Source: Mycobacteriales bacterium (GTDB taxonomy: Bacteria; Actinomycetota; Actinomycetes; JAFAQI01). From it: a stretch of 51,512 bases of DNA. This document shows, piece after piece, positions 7,029 through 15,620 of this stretch. Numbering within the stretch: the stretch's first letter is position 1; every line of letters starts with the position of its first letter. The notes below the pieces were generated by a model, which worked only from the letters and a program-made list of their open reading frames with translations, was not told the DNA's origin and did not search any database. Location: the NCBI GenBank assembly GCA_035504215.1, contig DATJSI010000149.1:1-51512 (forward strand). The letters run 5' to 3'. The position numbers and the translations under genes were made by a program.

Positions 7029-10000
7029 TCAGCCGGCGACGGCTCCGAGCTCGGTGGTGGCCCGATCCACCACGCGCGGCAAGCCGTGCCGCTCACCCAG
7101 GTCGCGGGCCCGCTGCAACAACTGGCCGGCCTCCTTCACCCGCCCGAGTCGCGCAGCCGCACGACCCGCAACGAGCGACGCCTCCGCAACCGTCGCAACC
7201 CACGGCACGCGCTCGGCCGCGGCGAGCAGCGGGGTGAGCACGTCGCGGGCACGCTGCGGCTCTTCGTGATCGAGCCAGGCGCGAGCCACCGCGAGGTAGC
7301 AGGCGTCCCCGGCGAGGAACGCACTGCCGGGCGGGGCGGTCACCCGGCGGATCAGGGTGTCGGCTTGCTCGAGCACGAGTCGTGAGCCCGTCGCCTCGGC
7401 GAGCGGAGCCGATGCGCGCAACAGGTACGCCGCCGCGCCGTCCTGCTGGGCCGCCGCCTGCGCGACCTCGAGGACCTCGATGGCCGACTCGACGGCACCC
7501 GCCTCCAGCAAGGTCGCGCCGAGCAGCGCTCCCGAGGACGCCAGCACCCACACGTGCGGGGCATCGCGCGCACGCTCCATCGCGGTACGCCCGAGCTCGA
7601 GCGCCGACTGCTCGTCACCGATGAGCCGGCTCAGCCAGCCGAGGTGGGCGAGGTGCCAGGCGGCGTACGCCGGCAGGCCACCACGCTCGGTGATCTCCAG
7701 TGCCGCCTCGATCCGCGCCCGCGCGGTGTCCCAGTCCGCGGCCGCGACCGCCGGAAAGGCGGACTCGAACACGGTCCAGCTCAGCCGCAACACGTCGCCA
7801 CGCCGGCGCAGGATCGGCTCGAGCTCGGCCAGCACATCGCTCAGCTCCTCGACCTCGCCGATGTAGGCCAGCGATGTCTTGCGGCCGTCGAGCGCGGCGG
7901 CGAGCGCCTCGTCATCGCCCGACGCGCGGCCCGCGGCTACGGCGAGCATCCCGTGCTCGACCGAGTCCGCGAACCGGAGATCGTTCGCGGCGAGCACCGC
8001 CATCCAGGCGCGGAGGTCCGCCTCCATGACGCGGTCGGAGAGCCCGGCCGCGAGCCGCAGCCCGCGCTCCAGGTGGCCGAGGCATTCCGGCACCGGCCGG
8101 CCCAGTGCGGTCGGCACCTCGCCGCCCAGTGCGCGCAGCGCTACCGCCTCTAGCCGTTGGTCTCCGACCTCTCGCGCGATCCGCACCGCTTCCTCGATAT
8201 CCGTGATCGCCGCGGCGAAGTCGGCCTCGGCCGCCAGCGCCTTGGCGCGGCTCAGCCTGGCCCGCGCGGTCACATCGAGCTCGCCCGCCGCTCCGGCGGC
8301 GTCCAGGCACCGGTCGAGGAGGGCAATCGCGTCGGCTGCGGCACCCCGTCGAAGTGCCTCCTCGGCGGTCACGAGCCACGCCCGCGCCGCCCGCGACCAG
8401 TCCGCAACCGCACTCGCGTGTGACGCGACTGCCTCGGGGCGTGCGGTGAGCAGATCCGCGGCCCGCCGGTGATACGCATCACGAACCGGTTCGGGGGTCG
8501 TTGCGTAGAGCACGTCGCGGATCAGGTCGTTGGCGAACTCCCAGTCGCGGCCGGCGACGGTGAGCAGCCTGGCGTCGAGGGCGGCCTCGCAGTCACTGAG
8601 CACTGCGCTGAGCGGCCGGTCGAGCAGGCCTGCCACGGTGGGCGTGTCGAAGGACACGCCCAGTACGGCAGCGGCGCGTAACAACTCCTCGATATCGCGA
8701 CCGCCGCGGCGCACTCTGTCCACCACTGCCGCTTCGAGGGAGTCGGGAATGCCACTGTCACCCGCGGCCAGCGCCCGCAGGATCTCCACGACGTAGAACG
8801 CATGCCCGTTGGTACGCCGGTGGATCTCCGCGGCCTGACCGGCGAGGCCGGCTTCACTCGCGAGGCTCGCCACCGCATCAGGTGTGAGCGGTTCGACGTC
8901 GATGCGTTCCGCGACCGCGCCGAGCGGCGGCAGAACCGCGTCTGCCTCTTCCACCCGCACCGTGGCGACGACGAGGACGCGGCTGCGCGGCGTGTGGCGT
9001 GCAAGGTAGTGGAGCAGCTCGATCGTGGAGCGCCCCGCGTTCTGCAGATCGTCCAAGCTGACCAGCAGCGGTCCGCGGTCGGCCAGCCCGCGCACCATCG
9101 CGGCCACGGCTTCGAATGCGCGGCGGCGTTCAACATCGGCGTTGTCCTGATGCGCCGGCGGCGGCCCCAGCACGACCGCCGCATCGGGGATCAGCCGTGA
9201 CAGCGCCGGCGCGTGGTTGGCGCTGAGCTCGAGCAACCGCGCGGGCGGCATGGCGCGGATGGCCGCGCCGAGCGCCTCGACGAACGGCTGGAGGAACAAC
9301 GAGCTCTCGGTTGCGTAGCAGCGAGCAGCAAGGACGGTGCCGCCGGTACTTGCCGCGATTCGCGCGAGCTCGTCGACCAGGCTGGTCTTGCCGATACCGG
9401 CCTCGCCGACGACCAGGACCAGCTTCGGAGTTCCGGCGGCGGCGACGTTCCAGTCCGCACGGAGCCGGCGCAGCGGCGCCGCCCGGCCGACCAGACCCAG
9501 GGTCTCACTCGGCGACCACTCGGGCAGCCGCGATGCACTCGGCGGCGCTGCAGCACTCGAGACCGCCTGCCCCTCGTCGGCGGCCTGCAGTGCGGCCAAG
9601 TGCAGCTCACGCGTCTCGCCGGACGGATCGGAGCCGAGCTCGGTGGCGAGCAGCTCGCGCAGCTCGGCGTACGTCGCCAGCGCCCGGCCGCCCTCTCCGG
9701 TCGACAGGTAGCCCCGCATCAGGGATCGCCGTGCGCGCTCGTCGTAAGGGTCGGCTTCGACCGCCTCGCGGGCGACCATGATCGCCAGGTCATGCTCGCC
9801 GGTCGCGAGCGCGGCGTCGGCCAGCGTCTGCCGGGCGCGGCCGGCGAGTGCGTGCAGCTGGACGCGCGCGGGCTCCGCCCACTCCGCATCGGCTTCGTCC
9901 GCAAGCGCCTGTCCCGCCTGCAAGAGGTCCCGCGCGCGGGTCGCTGCAGCCGCCGCAAGCCCCGGCTCGTCGCTCGCCAGCCGCCGGGCCGACTCCTCCA

Positions 10001-10328
10001 CCCAGTGCGCCGCATCATCCAGATCCACGCGCACCGCGGGCGCACCGCCGAGCCGGTAGCCGTCCCGCCCGCCCTCGATCACGTCGGCGCCCAGGGTCCG
10101 GCGCAACCGGCTCACCAGCGTGGCGACACTGGCCTGCGGCTGGGCCGGCGGCCGGCCGGCCCACACAACCTCCACGATCCGGTCGACGGTCACCACGCGG
10201 TCTCGGTCGACGGCTAGCAGCTTGAGCAGCGCTCGGGCCTTGCGGCTGCCGAGGTCGATCTGGCCGAGCGGCTCGCCGTCGCGCGTGATCGCGAAGCTGC
10301 CAACCAGCCGTACGCCGAGCATGAGCAC
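7029..10328 (-). CDS. SARP/AfsR-type regulator: OmpR-like DNA-binding, BTAD, AAA ATPase, TPR-like C-terminus
   Basis: This 1099-residue regulator has four parts. Residues ~1-95 are an OmpR-type winged helix (VRLVGSFAITRDGEPL, SRKARALLKLLAVDRDRVVT). The bacterial transcriptional activation domain spans ~100-245. A signalling ATPase follows, with Walker A GEAGIGKTS at 308-316 and Walker B LLVSLDDLQNAGRS. The last ~450 residues are alpha-helical repeats resembling TPRs. This is the large SARP/LAL-like architecture of AfsR relatives that activate antibiotic or stress loci by binding direct repeats upstream of -10. The start is GTG 10328 or ATG 10322, neither with a clear ribosome site. It converges on the hydrolase-GT gene with 12 nt between stops and is the natural candidate regulator of that locus. 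Confidence 0.9.
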   Translation of the reverse strand: MLMLGVRLVGSFAITRDGEPLGQIDLGSRKARALLKLLAVDRDRVVTVDRIVEVVWAGRPPAQPQASVATLVSRLRRTLGADVIEGGRDGYRLGGAPAVRVDLDDAAHWVEESARRLASDEPGLAAAAATRARDLLQAGQALADEADAEWAEPARVQLHALAGRARQTLADAALATGEHDLAIMVAREAVEADPYDERARRSLMRGYLSTGEGGRALATYAELRELLATELGSDPSGETRELHLAALQAADEGQAVSSAAAPPSASRLPEWSPSETLGLVGRAAPLRRLRADWNVAAAGTPKLVLVVGEAGIGKTSLVDELARIAASTGGTVLAARCYATESSLFLQPFVEALGAAIRAMPPARLLELSANHAPALSRLIPDAAVVLGPPPAHQDNADVERRRAFEAVAAMVRGLADRGPLLVSLDDLQNAGRSTIELLHYLARHTPRSRVLVVATVRVEEADAVLPPLGAVAERIDVEPLTPDAVASLASEAGLAGQAAEIHRRTNGHAFYVVEILRALAAGDSGIPDSLEAAVVDRVRRGGRDIEELLRAAAVLGVSFDTPTVAGLLDRPLSAVLSDCEAALDARLLTVAGRDWEFANDLIRDVLYATTPEPVRDAYHRRAADLLTARPEAVASHASAVADWSRAARAWLVTAEEALRRGAAADAIALLDRCLDAAGAAGELDVTARARLSRAKALAAEADFAAAITDIEEAVRIAREVGDQRLEAVALRALGGEVPTALGRPVPECLGHLERGLRLAAGLSDRVMEADLRAWMAVLAANDLRFADSVEHGMLAVAAGRASGDDEALAAALDGRKTSLAYIGEVEELSDVLAELEPILRRRGDVLRLSWTVFESAFPAVAAADWDTARARIEAALEITERGGLPAYAAWHLAHLGWLSRLIGDEQSALELGRTAMERARDAPHVWVLASSGALLGATLLEAGAVESAIEVLEVAQAAAQQDGAAAYLLRASAPLAEATGSRLVLEQADTLIRRVTAPPGSAFLAGDACYLAVARAWLDHEEPQRARDVLTPLLAAAERVPWVATVAEASLVAGRAAARLGRVKEAGQLLQRARDLGERHGLPRVVDRATTELGAVAG

Positions 10329-10358
10329 AAGTGTCCGTCGTGCGGGGGCGACGGGAAA

Positions 10359-10379
10359 GCCCGCAGAGCTGCTGCGGGT
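10359..10379 (-). terminator. hairpin terminator after the FN3-nuclease/phosphatase gene
   Basis: A 7-bp stem (CCCGCAG 10360-10366 with CTGCGGG 10372-10378, plus a possible G:T closing pair) lies 17 nt past the stop of the gene at 10396. On the minus strand it is followed by CTTTCCC, a weak T-rich tail. It separates that gene from the downstream SARP gene. Confidence 0.55.
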
Positions 10380-10395
10380 CGGGCCGGCGTGCGGT

Positions 10396-11907
10396 CTAGT
10401 ACGGGATCTGCAGGTCGGCGACGATCGGGTTGTGGTCCGAGGGGATCACACCTTTGAACTCGCCGTGGGTGAGGTCGATGACCAGTTTCCAGGACTGCAC
10501 CGCGATGCCGGGGCTGGCGAACACGTAGTCGATGTGGTAGCCGAACGCCGGCGGCTTGCGGAAGTAGCCGTTCGAGCTGTTGTACTTCGCGTTCGTCCGG
10601 CTCTGCGCGACGTCGAACGCGTCGTCGATGTGGTCCGCGCGCATGACCTCACTCGGGCCGTCGAACGTGTGGTACTTGTCGGTGTCGCTGTTGAAGTCGC
10701 CGGCGTACACGATCGGCAGGCCGAGGTCGGCGTCGTAGGCCTCCGCCTGCGCGACCATGCTCTCGGTCTCGGCCTTGCGGTTCTCGTCGTAGGAGCGGCC
10801 GGTGCCCACCTCGAGGTGCGGGGCAACCATCAGGAACTGCGCGCCGGTGCTCGTGTTCTGCAGCACCTGGTAGGCCGCCCAGCGGTCGTTGCCGATGGCC
10901 CAGTGGTTGCCGTCGCCGACTGCCTGCATGGTCGAGTTCTTGTAGAGGATGTAGACGCCGGTTCTGAAGTAGCCCTTCTGGGTCGGCGGGACCTCGGTGT
11001 ACGCGAGGGAGTACTCGCCGCCGAGGTGCTGGACGAGCGAGTCGACCTGACGCGGACCCTTGACGCCGTCCACCCAGGCCGCCGCCTCCTGGATGCTGAT
11101 CACGTCAGGGTTGACCTGCTTGATCAGCTTCACGACGCCGTTGACGCGCTCGGACCACGGGGCGACGTGACCGCTGCCTTCCTTGCGTCCGTCGTAGTAC
11201 GCCTCGATCAGGTTGTACGTCATGACGCTGACCGGCGCCTGCGATCCCGTGACCGTCATCGGGATCGGGCTGGTGGGCGTCGACGGGGTCGTGCCGTTGA
11301 GCGCACGGACGGTGAAGTAGTAGGCACCCGGCGTCAAGCCGTACGGCGTGAACAGCGTGTCCGTGCCGACCGTCGTGAAGACGGTCGGGTCGGTCATCGA
11401 CGTGGTCGTGGCGGCCTGGATCTCGTAGCCGGTCGCCGGCCCGCTCTGCCAGGTCAGCGAGTTCGCCGCACCGTTCGTCGAGACCGCGATCTCGTTCGGG
11501 GTTGCGGGGCGCAGGCCGACCGAACCGATCAGTGGCGACCAACGATGGTGGGAACCGTTGATTGCCTCGAGCCGGTAGTAATACGGCTGCGCCGCGTAGG
11601 GCAGGCCGTGCACCGTGACCACCGGGTTGGACGCCAGCGCCGACCGGTGCGCCGACTTGACCCGCAGGACGTTCAGGTCGCTCTTCGTGGTCGAGGCGTA
11701 GACCCGGTAGTGACTCGCACCCGTGGTCGGCTTCAGCGCGACGGTGAACGAGGACGAGGAGATGTTCACCACGTGGATGCCGCGCGGCGTGGTCATCTTG
11801 TTGGGACCGGCAGCGGACGCGAAACCGGGCGCCGAAAGGCAGCATGCGGCGACGATGCCCGCAACGCTTACCGTCGCCAGCCGCGTTTTCCTCGCCGTCA
11901 CACCCAT
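10396..11907 (-). CDS. secreted endonuclease/exonuclease/phosphatase family protein with fibronectin type III-like domains
   Basis: This 503-residue protein has a Sec signal peptide (VSVAGIVAACCLSAPGFASAA). Two fibronectin-III-like modules follow at ~40-130 and ~130-225 (YRVYASTTKSD, YYYRLEAINGS; YEIQAATTT, YFTVRALNG). The catalytic domain spans ~228-503. Its metallophosphoesterase motifs are VMTYNLIEA, VISIQEA (metal-binding Glu), VYAGDFNSDTD and IPSDHNPIV (general-base His). The family includes DNase I, sphingomyelinases and inositol phosphatases; the substrate cannot be told here. A paralogue without FN3 modules lies immediately upstream (12016-13023). FN3 modules suggest attachment to a polymer or the cell surface. 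Confidence 0.9.
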   Translation of the reverse strand: MGVTARKTRLATVSVAGIVAACCLSAPGFASAAGPNKMTTPRGIHVVNISSSSFTVALKPTTGASHYRVYASTTKSDLNVLRVKSAHRSALASNPVVTVHGLPYAAQPYYYRLEAINGSHHRWSPLIGSVGLRPATPNEIAVSTNGAANSLTWQSGPATGYEIQAATTTSMTDPTVFTTVGTDTLFTPYGLTPGAYYFTVRALNGTTPSTPTSPIPMTVTGSQAPVSVMTYNLIEAYYDGRKEGSGHVAPWSERVNGVVKLIKQVNPDVISIQEAAAWVDGVKGPRQVDSLVQHLGGEYSLAYTEVPPTQKGYFRTGVYILYKNSTMQAVGDGNHWAIGNDRWAAYQVLQNTSTGAQFLMVAPHLEVGTGRSYDENRKAETESMVAQAEAYDADLGLPIVYAGDFNSDTDKYHTFDGPSEVMRADHIDDAFDVAQSRTNAKYNSSNGYFRKPPAFGYHIDYVFASPGIAVQSWKLVIDLTHGEFKGVIPSDHNPIVADLQIPY

Positions 11908-12015
11908 TTGGTCGGATTCGCCCGGGCATCGATCGATCGACCATCCGGCCCATCGTGACGGGTAATCCGGCTTATCCGGGCAGGGCCGTCCGTCGGGATC
12001 CGCTCGCCAGGCCGC

Positions 12016-13023
12016 TCAGTAGGGGACCGAGAGCGTGGCCAGCACGGGGTTGTGGTCGGACGGGATTACTCCGACCAGGTGACCGTGGGCGAGCCTCATC
12101 ACGAGCCGCCACGACTTGACCGTGACCCGCCGGGACGCGAACACGTAGTCGATGTCGTCGCCGGCGCGGGGCGGACGACGCTCGTACTGGTTTGCAGAGT
12201 TGTAGCTGGCCCGCGTGCGGGACTTCGCCACCTTCAACGCGTTCGTGAAGTCGGCCTGGCGCATGGCGATCGCCGGGCCGTTGAACGCATGGTGGCCGTC
12301 CGAGTCGCTGTTGAAGTCACCGGCGTAGATCACCGGGACGTGATGGGCGCGCGCGAACCGGCCGGCCTTGTGCAGCAGCGTCTTGGTCTCCTGCTCGCGT
12401 CGCCGGTCGTTCGGCGCGCCGTTGCCGACGAGGAGATGGGTCGAGACGAACAGGAACCGCGCATGGGTACGGCGGTTCTCGAGCAGCTGGTAGGCGGCCC
12501 AGCGCCGGTTGCCGAGCGCCCAGTGCCACGAGTGGCCGTAGGCGCGGTACTCGGCCTTCTTGTAGAGGATGTAGACGCCGGTGCGGAAGTAGTGCGGCAG
12601 GTTCGGGGAGCGCTCGGTGTGAGCGAGGGCATAGACCCCGCCGAGGGCTGCCCGCAGCGAGTCGACCTGGCGCTTGCCCCGCGGCCGCCCGACCCAGTCG
12701 CAGCCTTCCTGGATCGCGATGACATCCGGGTCGGCGCGCCGGATCAGGGCGGCGGCGGCAGGCTTGCGCTCCGACCACGGCGCGACCACACCCGAGCCTT
12801 CGTGGTGGCCATCGGCGCTGAGCTCGAGGATGTTGTAGGTCATCACCCGAACCAGCTGGTGACCGGTGCGTGCGGCGGCGACCGCAGGACGTGAGAGCGC
12901 CGCCCCGGGCTGAACCGGAACCAGCGCCGATGCGAGCACGGTGAACGCGGCGAGCGCGGCCAAGGCGCAGCCGGCCGCCGACGTGCGAACCGGTCGCGTG
13001 AAACTCGGTCGCGCGCACCTCAT
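12016..13023 (-). CDS. secreted endonuclease/exonuclease/phosphatase family protein
   Basis: This 335-residue paralogue of the next gene starts at ATG 13023, giving a normal signal peptide (basic RCARPSFTRPVRTS, then the hydrophobic ALAALAAFTVLASALV). A start at 13140 would bury the signal. The catalytic motifs match the sister protein: MTYNILELSADGHHEGSG, VIAIQEGCDW, IYAGDFNSDSDGHH, IPSDHNPVLA. Shared stretches such as YFRTGVYILYKK and WALGNRRWAAYQLL show that the pair arose by duplication. The gap to the sister gene is 108 bp, so co-transcription is possible. It probably acts outside the cell on a phosphodiester or phosphomonoester. Confidence 0.9.
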   Translation of the reverse strand: MRCARPSFTRPVRTSAAGCALAALAAFTVLASALVPVQPGAALSRPAVAAARTGHQLVRVMTYNILELSADGHHEGSGVVAPWSERKPAAAALIRRADPDVIAIQEGCDWVGRPRGKRQVDSLRAALGGVYALAHTERSPNLPHYFRTGVYILYKKAEYRAYGHSWHWALGNRRWAAYQLLENRRTHARFLFVSTHLLVGNGAPNDRRREQETKTLLHKAGRFARAHHVPVIYAGDFNSDSDGHHAFNGPAIAMRQADFTNALKVAKSRTRASYNSANQYERRPPRAGDDIDYVFASRRVTVKSWRLVMRLAHGHLVGVIPSDHNPVLATLSVPY

Positions 13024-13068
13024 CGAGGGCCACCGGTACCCGCCACCCACGGATCTAACCCTCGAAAA

Positions 13069-13089
13069 CCGGAAAAATCTTGATTCCGG
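13069..13089. promoter_or_regulatory. small inverted repeat upstream of the exported phosphatase gene
   Basis: CCGGAA (13069-13074) pairs with TTCCGG (13084-13089) across 9 nt in an AT-rich patch of the 164-bp gap between the flavoprotein and phosphatase genes, both on the minus strand. It is followed on that strand by TTTTCG. It could be a weak terminator for the flavoprotein gene or an operator for the phosphatase gene. Confidence 0.3.
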
Positions 13090-13187
13090 CGTTCGGTCCG
13101 CTGGTGCCAAAAGGGGCGATACGCGACCATTGGGCCACAAGGGACGTCCCTGGTCGTTCGGGCCGCAGCCGTCATCGCGTCAACCGG

Positions 13188-14321
13188 TCACCGCGCCGGG
13201 GTGAACCAGCGCGCGATCCGGGTCGACGCGAACTCCTGCTTGTCCCGAACCAACCCTGCCGACGGGCCTTCGAGTGCTCCTACCGGCGTCTCTCCTCGGC
13301 GGAAGGTGACATCGACCTTCGCCACCGCGTCGTGGCCGAACTCGAGGTAGCAGATCCCGCGGCCGTCGTACGTGGCGGGCGACGCCTCACCCCGCAGCCG
13401 GGCCGCAATCGCCGCGGCCACCACTCGGGCCTGCCCTTCGGCGAAGACACCGGCTTTCGGGGTGCCGATGCTCGTCACGTCGCCGACCGCGTACACATCG
13501 GGATACCGCGTTTGCAGGGTCAGGGGGTCGACCGGAATCCAGCCGTCCTCGGCGAGACCCGAGGACAGTACGACGGCCGGCGCACGATGCACGGGCACGC
13601 CGAGGAACAGGTCGTAGTCCATCTCGTCGCCGCCGTCGAAGTACGCCACTTTTCGATCCGGCTCCAGACCGCGCACCAGCTTGCTCGGATGCCAGTCGAT
13701 CCCACGTTCGGCAAAGGTCGTGAGCAATGCCTCCGACGCCGCGGGTGAAGGCGGGATCGGGACCCCGAGCGGCATCACCAGCGACACGCGCGAGGACGAC
13801 CGGATGCCCCGAAGATTCAGCAGGTCGTTCACGAGAAGCGCCGTCTCACTCGGCGCCGGCGGGCACTTGAACGGCGTCGAGGTGACGCCGATCATGACGT
13901 GACCGCCCTCGAACTCCTCGAGCACCTCCCGCAGTGCGAACGCACCGGCCACGGTGTAGAACTCGTGCCCGCCCTCGAGCAACCCGGGCGTCGCGGCCGG
14001 GTGCAGGTCGGCACCCAAGGCGATCACCACGATGTCGGCATCGAAATCGCCCTCGTCGGTCGTCACCTGTTTCGCGACCGGGTCGATGGCCCTGATCGTC
14101 GACCGTACGAAGCGCACTCCTGGCTTCACGAGGTCGGCGTACCGATGCAGAACCTGCTCGGCCGACGCGCGGCCGAACATGACATCCAGCTTGGAGAAGC
14201 CGAACACAAAGCCGTCGGACTTGTCGATCAGCACGAGATCGAGCGCGTCGCCGAACTCCTCGGACAACAAGGTCGTCAACTCGAGGCCGCCGAAACCGGC
14301 ACCGAGCACGACCACTCGCAT
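13188..14321 (-). CDS. FAD/NAD(P)-dependent oxidoreductase, sulfide:quinone reductase-like
   Basis: This 377-residue flavoprotein has an N-terminal dinucleotide fold (VVVLGAGFGGLELTTLL), the ATG-like strand ADIVVIALGADLHPA, and the C-terminal FAD-binding VYAVGDVTSIGTPKAGVFAEGQA. GVTSTPFKCPPAPSE carries a cysteine next to prolines, the arrangement seen in SQR-type and flavocytochrome-c-like enzymes. A second redox cysteine may be CYLEF near the C-terminus. The likely role is oxidation of a sulfur or quinone substrate at the membrane surface, although no membrane helix is present. NDH-2-like function is an alternative. The start is ATG 14321, close to the cupin gene. Confidence 0.8.
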   Translation of the reverse strand: MRVVVLGAGFGGLELTTLLSEEFGDALDLVLIDKSDGFVFGFSKLDVMFGRASAEQVLHRYADLVKPGVRFVRSTIRAIDPVAKQVTTDEGDFDADIVVIALGADLHPAATPGLLEGGHEFYTVAGAFALREVLEEFEGGHVMIGVTSTPFKCPPAPSETALLVNDLLNLRGIRSSSRVSLVMPLGVPIPPSPAASEALLTTFAERGIDWHPSKLVRGLEPDRKVAYFDGGDEMDYDLFLGVPVHRAPAVVLSSGLAEDGWIPVDPLTLQTRYPDVYAVGDVTSIGTPKAGVFAEGQARVVAAAIAARLRGEASPATYDGRGICYLEFGHDAVAKVDVTFRRGETPVGALEGPSAGLVRDKQEFASTRIARWFTPAR

Positions 14322-14350
14322 GGACGAACCCTAGTGGTGCGGGCTCGGCG

Positions 14351-14818
14351 TCAGACAGAGGCTGGCGGCCCGAGCCAGTGCAGATTCTCGACATTGATGA
14401 CGATCGCCTCCTGAGTGGTACGAGCGATCACCACCACGGCCTCGGAATCGGGGTCCGGATTCTCCTCGCGGTGCGGCACCCACGGCGGCACGTAGACGTA
14501 GTCGCCGGGTCCGGCCTGCAGCCGTCGCTCGACGCCACCGTCGAGAAAGACGAAGACCGGCCGGCCACTGACCACGTAGATGCCGGTCTCCGACTCGCCG
14601 TGATGATGGTTGGCCGACCGGGTGTCCGGAGCGACATGCGTCTGTCCCATCCAGAGTGCGCTCGAGCCGACGGTAGATCCGGACAATGCCTCGACCCGGG
14701 TCATACCGGACGTCTGGGCCGTGTCCGCCGACAGCTCGTGGTGGCCAACATGATGAAGGCGACGATGAAAGCCGTCCGGACCGCTCACAACGCGACGATA
14801 AGCCTGACGCAGCGGCAT
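14351..14818 (-). CDS. cupin-domain protein
   Basis: The core is a single cupin barrel. NHHHGESETGIYVVSG matches cupin motif 1 (three consecutive His, then Glu), and PGDYVYVPPWVPHREENP matches motif 2, so metal binding is likely. Up to 155 residues are possible from ATG 14818. GTG starts closer to ADTAQTSGMTRVEA, or ATG 14704 (117 residues), are alternatives, and none has a good ribosome site. Homologues of this form usually retain a segment like TAQTSGM, which argues against the shortest version. The function, either a small-molecule sensor or an enzyme, is not evident. It lies 29 nt upstream of the flavoprotein gene on the same strand, so an operon is plausible. Confidence 0.75.
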   Translation of the reverse strand: MPLRQAYRRVVSGPDGFHRRLHHVGHHELSADTAQTSGMTRVEALSGSTVGSSALWMGQTHVAPDTRSANHHHGESETGIYVVSGRPVFVFLDGGVERRLQAGPGDYVYVPPWVPHREENPDPDSEAVVVIARTTQEAIVINVENLHWLGPPASV

Positions 14819-14868
14819 ATCCTGCTCGCACGCGAGTTCCTGGGCTCGCCGCGTGTGGGGAGGCTGCG

Positions 14869-15573
14869 ATGAGTGCGGCTGCTCGCACCACGCGCCTGGC
14901 AGCGGCCGTCCTCGTCCCAGCTCTCGCCCTGAGCGGCTGCGCCGCCGTGAAGGCGGTCAAGACGATCCACGGTGACATCGAGCACAACAAGGCGACGGTC
15001 TCGTCGTTCACCCAGCAGCTGCAGTCGAGCCCGGCCAAGCCGTTCCGTGCGACGTACGTGACGACCGGATCGTCGCCAGCGACGATCACGTACGCCGTTC
15101 AGCCGCCGAACGGGTTGGTGTTCACCGACACGCCGTCCGGAGCGAGGTCGATGACCGAATACCTGGTCGACGCGCGCGGTGTCTTCGAATGCACGGTCGC
15201 GGTGAAGCGATCCCGCGCCCGGCCCACCTGCCAGAAGCTCGGCAGCATCAAGGAAAAGGCGGAGCAGCAGCTCTTCGACATCTACACCCCGGCGCATTGG
15301 GTGGGCTTCCTTCGTGACTTCTCGCTTGCGGCCGGGTTCGCCGGCGATCACGTCACGTCCTCCACCAAGACCGTGAACGGCTTCTCGATGAACTGCGTCG
15401 ACTTCGTCGCCGGTGGCGTGCCGGGCAGAAGCACGATCTGCTCCACCTCGCAGGGATTGCTGGGCTACGTGAAGGTGGCCTCGGACAACGCAAAGTTCGA
15501 GATCACGGGCTACAGCGCCACGCCGCCTCGAGCACTGTTCGCCGTACCGCCGCACGCGAAGATCACCAAGTAG
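14869..15573 (+). CDS. putative lipoprotein of unknown function
   Basis: This 234-residue protein starts at ATG 14869, behind GGGGAGG 14857-14863. The signal peptide ends in a good lipobox (LALSGC, Cys at about 24). The mature domain is beta-rich with paired cysteines (GVFECTV...RPTCQKL, MNCVDF...STICST), suggesting two disulfides. The layout resembles LppX/LprG-like or DUF2092-like lipid-handling lipoproteins in size, but no clear motif supports that. It is divergent from the cupin gene. Confidence 0.7.
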   Translation: MSAAARTTRLAAAVLVPALALSGCAAVKAVKTIHGDIEHNKATVSSFTQQLQSSPAKPFRATYVTTGSSPATITYAVQPPNGLVFTDTPSGARSMTEYLVDARGVFECTVAVKRSRARPTCQKLGSIKEKAEQQLFDIYTPAHWVGFLRDFSLAAGFAGDHVTSSTKTVNGFSMNCVDFVAGGVPGRSTICSTSQGLLGYVKVASDNAKFEITGYSATPPRALFAVPPHAKITK

Positions 15574-15576
15574 GCA

Positions 15577-15608
15577 ACAAGCGTGCGGCGCGAACGCCGC
15601 GCGCTTGT
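15577..15608. terminator. bidirectional hairpin terminator
   Basis: ACAAGCG-T-GCGGCG (15577-15590) pairs with CGCCGC-G-CGCTTGT (15595-15608). This makes a 14-pair stem with one T:G wobble and a CGAA tetraloop, 3 nt after the lipoprotein stop and 12 nt before the stop of the convergent permease gene. Confidence 0.8.
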
Positions 15609-15620
15609 CGGCGCCGAACG

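Noticed and set aside
10120-11958. Long plus-strand open frame over the SARP 5' end and the FN3 phosphatase gene
   Set aside because: Its sequence is low-complexity Arg/Val/Asp-rich with no domain, while the opposite strand has a signal peptide and catalytic motifs.
13024-13187. c-di-AMP (ydaO) riboswitch upstream of the secreted phosphatase gene
   Set aside because: Such riboswitches often precede actinobacterial cell-wall hydrolase genes, but the conserved core is not recognisable here; only a 6-bp inverted repeat is seen.
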